Below are positions 59,224 through 64,000 of a stretch of 64,000 nucleotides of DNA, piece by piece. The DNA is taken from NCBI GenBank assembly GCA_035555795.1, contig DATMGE010000072.1:124001-188000 (forward strand), in the 5' to 3' direction. Source of the DNA: RCIO01 sp035555795. GTDB taxonomy: Bacteria; Pseudomonadota; Alphaproteobacteria; Rhizobiales; Rhizobiaceae. Position 1 is the first letter of the stretch. The number at the start of each line of letters is the position of its first letter. The notes below the pieces were generated by a model that was given only the letters and a program-made list of their open reading frames with translations, was not told the origin of the DNA and did no database searches. The translations under genes were made by a program, and so were the position numbers.

Positions 59224-61359
59224 TTATAGAGCGCTCAGCTTCGCAGGGCGAGCCGACAGGGCCGGCGTGGACTGGAAGAGATCGGACATCTCCCGCAGGA
59301 GGCCGGTGGTCGCGGAGGAGAGCATGGGCGGGCGTTCGATGGGGGCCGAGGCGCCCTGGCCGGATTCGGCCGACGCTACGACCTTGTCCTGGGTCAGCAG
59401 CGGATCGGCGATGCCGGGGATCGGCTTGAGCTCGACATGCTGGTGCGCGACGGTCATCAGGCGCTGCCAGACCATGGCCGGCAGCGAGCCGCCGGTCATG
59501 TTGCGGGTGGTGGAGAAATCGTCGTTTCCGAGCCAGACGGCGGCCGTATAGTTGCCGGTGAAGCCGACATACCAGGCGTCGCGATAGGCCTGCGTGGTGC
59601 CGGTCTTGCCGGCCGAGCGGATGCCCTGCAGGGCCGCGCGGCGCGCGGTGCCCGATTCCGGAACCAGCACCATCATGGAGTTCATCGAGCTGACTGTCTC
59701 GGGGCGCAGGACACGGCGCGGGGCTGGCGCGTCGCGCGAATTGTCGTAGATCACCTCGCCCGAATGGGTGGTGAGCTGGACGATCGCGTGGCGGGTGCCG
59801 GCGAAGCCGCCATCGGCGAGGGTATTGTAGGCAGTCGCCTGATCGAGCACGGTGAGGCCGGAGGTTCCCAGAACCATCGTCTTGTGCGTGCTGATCTCGG
59901 ATTCGACGCCCATTGCTTCCGCAATGGCCTTGATCGGCGCCGTCGTCAGATAGTCCTTCGCGAGGCGGACCGGGACCGTATTGATCGATCTCGCCAGTGC
60001 GCTTGCGAGGGTGACGCGGCCCGAATAGCTGCGGCCGTAATTCTTGGGCGCCCAACCGCCCCAGTTGATGGGGCCGTCGGAAATGACCGTATCGGGGGTC
60101 ATGCCGGCTTCCATGGCGGCGGTGTAGACATAGGTCTTGAAGGACGAGCCCGTCTGCCGCAGCGCCTTGGTGGCGCGGTTGAACTGGCTGGCGCCATAGT
60201 CGCGCCCGCCGACCATGGCGCGCACGGCGCCGTTGTTTTCCATGAGCACGACGGCGCCTTCGGTGACGCCATATTGCGAGCCGTGCTGGCGCAGGTTGAA
60301 CTCGACCGATTCCTCGGCCGCCTTCTGCAGCCCCATGTCGATGGTGGTGCGCGCGACCAGAGAATGGGTACCGGTTTTCGGCGCGATGCGCTTCACCTCC
60401 TCGAAGGCCCAGTCGAGGAAATAGTCGGGGCTTTCCATCTGCCCGCGATCAACGGCGGTGGCGGGACGAAGGCGGGCGGAAAGGACCTGGCCTTCGGTCA
60501 TGAAGCCGCTGTCGACCATGGCTGAAAGCACGGTGTTGGCGCGTTCGCGCGCGGCCGGCAGGTTCACATGCGGCGCGAAGCGCGCCGGCGCCTTGAACAG
60601 GCCGGCCAGCATGGCGGCCTCGGCGAGGTTCACATCCTTGATGTTCTTGTCGAAATAGAAATCCGCCGCCGCGGCCACGCCGAACGTGCCGCCGCCCATA
60701 TAGGCGCGGTCGAGATAAAGCTGGAGGATCTCCTTCTTGGTAAGGTTCATTTCCAGCCAGACCGAGAGGAACGCCTCCTTGATCTTGCGCTCCACAGTGC
60801 GCTCATTGGACAGGAAGAGGTTCTTGGCGAGCTGCTGGGTAAGGGTGGAGCCGCCCTGCACGACAGAATTGGCGCGCACATTCTCGGTCATGGCGCGGGC
60901 GAGGCCGAAGAAGTCGATGCCGAAATGCTCGTAGAAGCGGCGGTCCTCGGTGGCCAGCACGGCCTTGACGAAGTGGTCGGGCAGTTCGTCGACCGGCACG
61001 GAGTCGCGCTGGATGATGCCGCGCTGGCCGATTTCGTTGCCGTAGCGGTCGAGGAAGGTGACGGCATATTCGCCCTGGCTGCGCCAGTCGCCCTTGGTCT
61101 CCTCGAAGGCAGGCAGGGCCAGCGCCAGCATGACCACGGAGCCGGCGGTGCCCAGCGTAAAGCCTTCGCTCAGCAGCTCGACGATGCCGCGCCGCCAGCC
61201 GGAAACGCGGAAGCGGCGGAAGAACTTGGTGACCGCCTCCCACCATGCGGCAAGCCTGAAACCGGCATTGTAGAGCGAGGAATCGACCCAGGCATCCGCC
61301 CCAAGGAAGTAGTTGAAGCGCGGACGTCGCGATTTCCTTGTTTCGATCGGATCGTCCAT
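59224..61359 (-). CDS. Class A penicillin-binding protein (PBP1-type)
   Basis: The protein has 711 residues. A single membrane helix (about 70-87) is followed by a GT51 glycosyltransferase domain with catalytic E138 in ATEDRRFYEHFGID and QGGSTLTQQLAKN. The transpeptidase domain carries SSFK at 405-408, SIN near 450 and KTGTT at 585-589. It polymerises and cross-links peptidoglycan at the inner membrane. The start at 61359 precedes the cytoplasmic segment MDDPIETRKSRRPRF; a longer frame (from 61518) has no family support. Confidence 0.93.
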   Translation of the reverse strand: MDDPIETRKSRRPRFNYFLGADAWVDSSLYNAGFRLAAWWEAVTKFFRRFRVSGWRRGIVELLSEGFTLGTAGSVVMLALALPAFEETKGDWRSQGEYAVTFLDRYGNEIGQRGIIQRDSVPVDELPDHFVKAVLATEDRRFYEHFGIDFFGLARAMTENVRANSVVQGGSTLTQQLAKNLFLSNERTVERKIKEAFLSVWLEMNLTKKEILQLYLDRAYMGGGTFGVAAAADFYFDKNIKDVNLAEAAMLAGLFKAPARFAPHVNLPAARERANTVLSAMVDSGFMTEGQVLSARLRPATAVDRGQMESPDYFLDWAFEEVKRIAPKTGTHSLVARTTIDMGLQKAAEESVEFNLRQHGSQYGVTEGAVVLMENNGAVRAMVGGRDYGASQFNRATKALRQTGSSFKTYVYTAAMEAGMTPDTVISDGPINWGGWAPKNYGRSYSGRVTLASALARSINTVPVRLAKDYLTTAPIKAIAEAMGVESEISTHKTMVLGTSGLTVLDQATAYNTLADGGFAGTRHAIVQLTTHSGEVIYDNSRDAPAPRRVLRPETVSSMNSMMVLVPESGTARRAALQGIRSAGKTGTTQAYRDAWYVGFTGNYTAAVWLGNDDFSTTRNMTGGSLPAMVWQRLMTVAHQHVELKPIPGIADPLLTQDKVVASAESGQGASAPIERPPMLSSATTGLLREMSDLFQSTPALSARPAKLSAL

Positions 61360-61536
61360 GCGGGCGCAGTCCAGATGGTGTGGGTGCAGGCTCGGATTGC
61401 AAACGGGCGAATTGAGGGCAAAGCCAAGCTCGATGTTTCGGATTTTAGGGGTTCGGCCCAAGGGCACAAGTGAAATCGCCCGCCATGGTAAGCGGCGGGC
61501 GATTCGCGAGGGCAGCAAGTCTTCCTTGCTGTCCGC

Positions 61537-61779
61537 CTATTTGAGCTCGGCGAGCAGCTCGTCGTAATAGGCGCATGCCTCATCAAGGTTGGTGGCCGTC
61601 TTTGTCTGCGCCTCGGACATTTTCTGGCCGACTTCGGCTGCCTTCTGCGGATCCGTGGCAGCAAGCTGCTGCATCTTCTCGGAGAGCTCGGTGGCCTTGG
61701 CCGTGGCTTCCTCCGCGGTGCACGCGAAGGAGGGGGTAGCTGCCAAAGTGATTGCGATCGCTAGAAGATAGGTTTTCAT
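61537..61779 (-). CDS. Small secreted helical protein, 80 aa
   Basis: A signal peptide MKTYLLAIAITLAATPSFA (1-19) is followed by a mature part starting with Cys, AEEATAKATELSEKMQQLAA and KTATNLDEACAYYDELLAEL. It looks like two amphipathic helices with two Cys (20 and 69) that could form a hairpin disulfide. GAGGAAAAG precedes the start. No family is recognised; it is probably periplasmic. Confidence 0.7.
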   Translation of the reverse strand: MKTYLLAIAITLAATPSFACTAEEATAKATELSEKMQQLAATDPQKAAEVGQKMSEAQTKTATNLDEACAYYDELLAELK

Positions 61780-61919
61780 CTTTTCCTCGTAGATGGTCCG
61801 CCGTTATTCGGCCGCGCCTGTCTACCAGACGCTCCATGACGCTGCGGCGGCCTGCCGATCAAAAACGATGACGTTTCGAAATCCGGGGCCCGGCGGGCGA
61901 CAAAATAGGAAAATAGTCC

Positions 61920-61948
61920 TTGATACCGTGACGGTGCTTCTGTAGGGT
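61920..61948 (+). promoter_or_regulatory. Candidate promoter of the GTA-like head genes
   Basis: TTGATA and TAGGGT are spaced 17 bp apart, about 107 bases before the first head gene. The -10 is weak, so this is tentative; phage-like operons of this type may use a dedicated activator. Confidence 0.3.
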
Positions 61949-62054
61949 TATGTCATCGTCCCATAGTTGCGGGCGGCGGGGAGAATTCTCCGTTGGCGGA
62001 TGCGGGTTCCGGCACCTGGCGCGGGTGATTTCATTTCATCGTTGGAGGGTTTTC

Positions 62055-62525
62055 ATGGCTCGCATGACACAGGCGCGCTGGGCGGCTGCGCGCGCGCTCG
62101 CCGAAGGCATGCCCGTCAGCCTGGCGATGCTGGCTGACATTGCGGGGCTTGCGGAGACGACCGTCGCCAAGCGCGCAAGCAGGGAAGGCTGGGCCTCGGC
62201 TCAGGCGCTGGACTATGCCAGCCGTATCGAGGGGTTGGCGGGCCGGCTGATCGCCGAGATGGAGGCGATCGAGCGCAGCGCCGATGGCGCCGGCTACGAC
62301 AAGGGCCGCATCGATGCCGTGGCGGCGTTGACGCGGGCATTGGAGAAGCTCGGCGAATTCACACAAAGCGGACACCACAGGCGAGAAGCCGCGCGAAGCA
62401 CAGATGCAGATATCGCAGACGCGCTCCGGCGCCTGGACGAGCGGATCGTCGAACTCGCCCGCGAATATGCAGCCGAACTGGTTGCGGGAAAACCTGACGC
62501 CGCACCAGCAGCTTCAGGTTCTTGA
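62055..62525 (+). CDS. Small terminase subunit-like protein (GTA/phage)
   Basis: The protein has 156 residues. The start follows GGAGGG at 6 bases. The N-terminal 45 residues form a helix-turn-helix-like segment (AMLADIAGLAETTVAKRASR), and the rest is helical (ALEKLGEFTQ; DIADALRRLDERIVELAREY). Position directly before the large terminase, with a 59-base overlap, and the DNA-binding look fit a TerS role as in gene 1 of Rhodobacter-type gene transfer agents. Sequence alone is not conclusive. Confidence 0.7.
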   Translation: MARMTQARWAAARALAEGMPVSLAMLADIAGLAETTVAKRASREGWASAQALDYASRIEGLAGRLIAEMEAIERSADGAGYDKGRIDAVAALTRALEKLGEFTQSGHHRREAARSTDADIADALRRLDERIVELAREYAAELVAGKPDAAPAASGS

Positions 62526-63747
62526 CGAATGGATCGCCACCGCGAGGCTGGCGCAACTGCCGATGGGACGGCCGGCGCCGATCTGGCTGGTGCTGGGCGG
62601 GCGCGGCGCGGGAAAGACCCGGCTGGGCGCGGAATGGGTGAATGCGCATGTGCGCGGTTTCGCGCCCTTCGCTACGCAGCGTTACGGACAGATCGCGCTG
62701 GTGGGCGAAACGCTCGGCGATGTGCGCGAGGTGATGATCGACGGGCCTTCGGGCATCGTCACGATCGCGCGGCGCGACCGGCCGCGCTTCGAGGCGAGCC
62801 GGCGGCGGCTCTTGTGGGACAATGGCGCGGTGGCGCAGATCTTCTCATCGGAGGATCCCGACAGCCTGCGCGGGCCGCAATTCGACGCCGCCTGGTGTGA
62901 TGAAATCGCGAAATGGAAGAATGTGGAAGCGTGCTTCGACATGCTCCAGTTCGGACTGCGACTGGGTGAGGCGCCACGGCAGATATTGACCACGACGCCG
63001 CGGCCGATCCCGCTGCTGCGAAGGCTGCTTGACGAGGCCGGCGTACGGGTCTCCCGCATGGCGACGCGGGAGAATGCCGGCAATCTGGCGCCGGGCTTCA
63101 TGGACGCGGTGGAGCGTCGCTACGGGGCGACGCGTCTCGGCCGGCAGGAGTTGGAAGGGCTGCTGATCGAGGACAGGGACGACGCGCTGTGGTCGCGGGC
63201 TGCGCTGGAAGCGGCGATTGTTTCCGCGAGCGGCGAATTGCGGCGCATCGTCGTGGCCGTCGATCCGGCTGCGAGCAGCCATGCGGGCTCCGACGCCTGC
63301 GGGATCGTCGTGGCCGGCCTGCTGGCCGACGGGCGCGTGCTGGTGCTGGAGGACGCAACCCTGCGCGCGGCAAAGCCCGACGCCTGGGCGGCGAAGGTGG
63401 CGGCTCTCTATGAGGTTCACGGCGCGGATTGCGTCGTGGCGGAAGTCAACCAGGGCGGCGACATGGTGGCGGCGGTGCTGCGCGCCGTCGATCCCGCGGT
63501 GCCGGTGAAGGCGGTGCGGGCGACGCGCGGGAAATGGCTGCGCGCCGAGCCTGTCGCCGCCCTTTATGCGCAGGGGCGCGTGGTGCATGCGCGGCGCTTT
63601 CCCGCGCTGGAAGACGAGATGTGCGACTTCGGACCGGACGGGCTGTCGGACGGGCGTTCGCCCGACCGGGTCGATGCCCTTGTCTGGGCGGTGACGGAAC
63701 TTGCGCTCGGACGCGGCGGCAAGCCGCGCGTACGAAACCTCAAATAG
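62467..63747 (+). CDS. Phage/GTA large terminase (DNA-packaging ATPase-nuclease)
   Basis: The protein has 426 residues. Walker A GGRGAGKTRLGAEW is at 44-57, Walker B FDAAWCDEIAKW near 140, and the C-terminal nuclease acids are in VVAVDPAAS, VVAEVNQGGDM and DRVDALVWA. This is the DNA-packaging motor of tailed phages and gene transfer agents. The ATG at 62467 overlaps the small subunit; a frame from 62404 is longer but unsupported. It ends 16 bases before the portal gene. Confidence 0.9.
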   Translation: MQPNWLRENLTPHQQLQVLDEWIATARLAQLPMGRPAPIWLVLGGRGAGKTRLGAEWVNAHVRGFAPFATQRYGQIALVGETLGDVREVMIDGPSGIVTIARRDRPRFEASRRRLLWDNGAVAQIFSSEDPDSLRGPQFDAAWCDEIAKWKNVEACFDMLQFGLRLGEAPRQILTTTPRPIPLLRRLLDEAGVRVSRMATRENAGNLAPGFMDAVERRYGATRLGRQELEGLLIEDRDDALWSRAALEAAIVSASGELRRIVVAVDPAASSHAGSDACGIVVAGLLADGRVLVLEDATLRAAKPDAWAAKVAALYEVHGADCVVAEVNQGGDMVAAVLRAVDPAVPVKAVRATRGKWLRAEPVAALYAQGRVVHARRFPALEDEMCDFGPDGLSDGRSPDRVDALVWAVTELALGRGGKPRVRNLK

Positions 63748-63763
63748 CGAAAGGTAGCGGGCA

Positions 63764-64000
63764 ATGGCATGGCGATGGCCGTGGACGAATGAACATGCGC
63801 CGCAGGTGGCGGAACGCAAGTCTGGCCACGGCTTCGTGGCGCTTCACATGCAGGGCGAGGCGAACTGGACGCGGCGCGACTATGCCGGGCTCGCCCGCGA
63901 GGGGTTCATGCGCAACCCGGTGGCGCACCGCGCGGTGAAGCTCGTCGCGGAGGCGGCGGCGGCCATTCCCTGGCTGCTTTATGAGGGAAGGGAAGAGCTG
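63764..64000 (+). CDS. Phage/GTA portal protein, 3' partial
   Basis: The frame runs off the right edge after 79 residues. GFMRNPVAHRAVKLVAEAAA (about 47-66) followed by IPWLLYEG is the start of HK97-family portal proteins, as in gene 3 of gene transfer agents. AAGGTAGCGG precedes the ATG. Order TerS, TerL, portal matches the GTA/HK97 head module, so protease and capsid genes are expected beyond the window. Confidence 0.88.
   Translation, partial: MAWRWPWTNEHAPQVAERKSGHGFVALHMQGEANWTRRDYAGLAREGFMRNPVAHRAVKLVAEAAAAIPWLLYEGREEL

Noticed and set aside
62055..64000. Right-end phage genes read as a recently integrated prophage with an attachment site at the tRNA-Pro gene
   Set aside because: The tRNA is 29 kb away, no integrase or duplicated tRNA end is seen, and the intervening genes are ordinary chromosomal genes.

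Overview
The window is high-GC chromosomal DNA with short intergenic gaps. Its gene content points to a Hyphomicrobiales (Rhizobiales) alphaproteobacterium, probably near Mesorhizobium or other Phyllobacteriaceae. Supporting features are a MucR/Ros zinc-finger regulator, a fused CysN/CysC, the order glgP-glgB-glgC-glgA-pgm, a Rhizobium etli-type asparaginase, a DivJ-like kinase, CtrA-type TTAA-N7-TTAA boxes, several alphaproteobacterial DUF families, rhizobial-style intergenic palindromes and the start of a gene transfer agent (GTA)-like head cluster. The family-level placement is inferred.

Layout: 1-6852 is a six-gene co-directional run of two LpxB-like glycosyltransferases, two family-2 glycosyltransferases, a GNAT-like protein and an MsbA-like ABC exporter. 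It looks like an uncharacterised envelope glycolipid or glycan assembly and export operon. 6954-11709 holds miscellaneous metabolism and transport genes (SDR epimerase, LysE exporter, DUF1499 protein, metallo-beta-lactamase-fold hydrolase, BioY). 11959-15677 is sulfate activation (cysD, cysNC, cysQ), followed by a convergent sugar aminotransferase. 17044-29700 is a seven-gene glycogen operon (glgP, glgB, glgC, glgA, pgm, glgX and a GH13 alpha-glucosidase) with overlapping or near-overlapping junctions.

29701-31862 is an orphan TadE/TadG pair. 32023-36195 holds a cyclase-family hydrolase, tRNA-Pro(CGG), a thiolase, an asparaginase and a GreA/GreB-like factor. 36386-37072 is a Doc/AbrB toxin-antitoxin module with a repeated operator built into its promoter. 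37076-40638 encodes the two subunits of methylmalonyl-CoA mutase. 40886-49728 holds a HerA-like ATPase, an L,D-transpeptidase, a haloacid dehalogenase, a branched-chain aminotransferase, iron-type superoxide dismutase, two cytochromes c and a prolyl-oligopeptidase-family peptidase.

50036-58038 is rich in regulators: mucR, a protein made of DnaA domain IV alone, a DUF6456 protein, sufE, a DivJ-like histidine kinase with a peptidoglycan-binding partner, and a divergent promoter region with two CtrA-type boxes. 58044-61779 holds paired DUF1254/DUF1214 membrane proteins, a class A penicillin-binding protein and a small secreted protein. From 62055 to the right edge a small terminase-like protein, the large terminase and the start of a portal protein mark the beginning of a GTA or prophage head module. 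No insertion sequence, CRISPR array or rRNA gene was seen.
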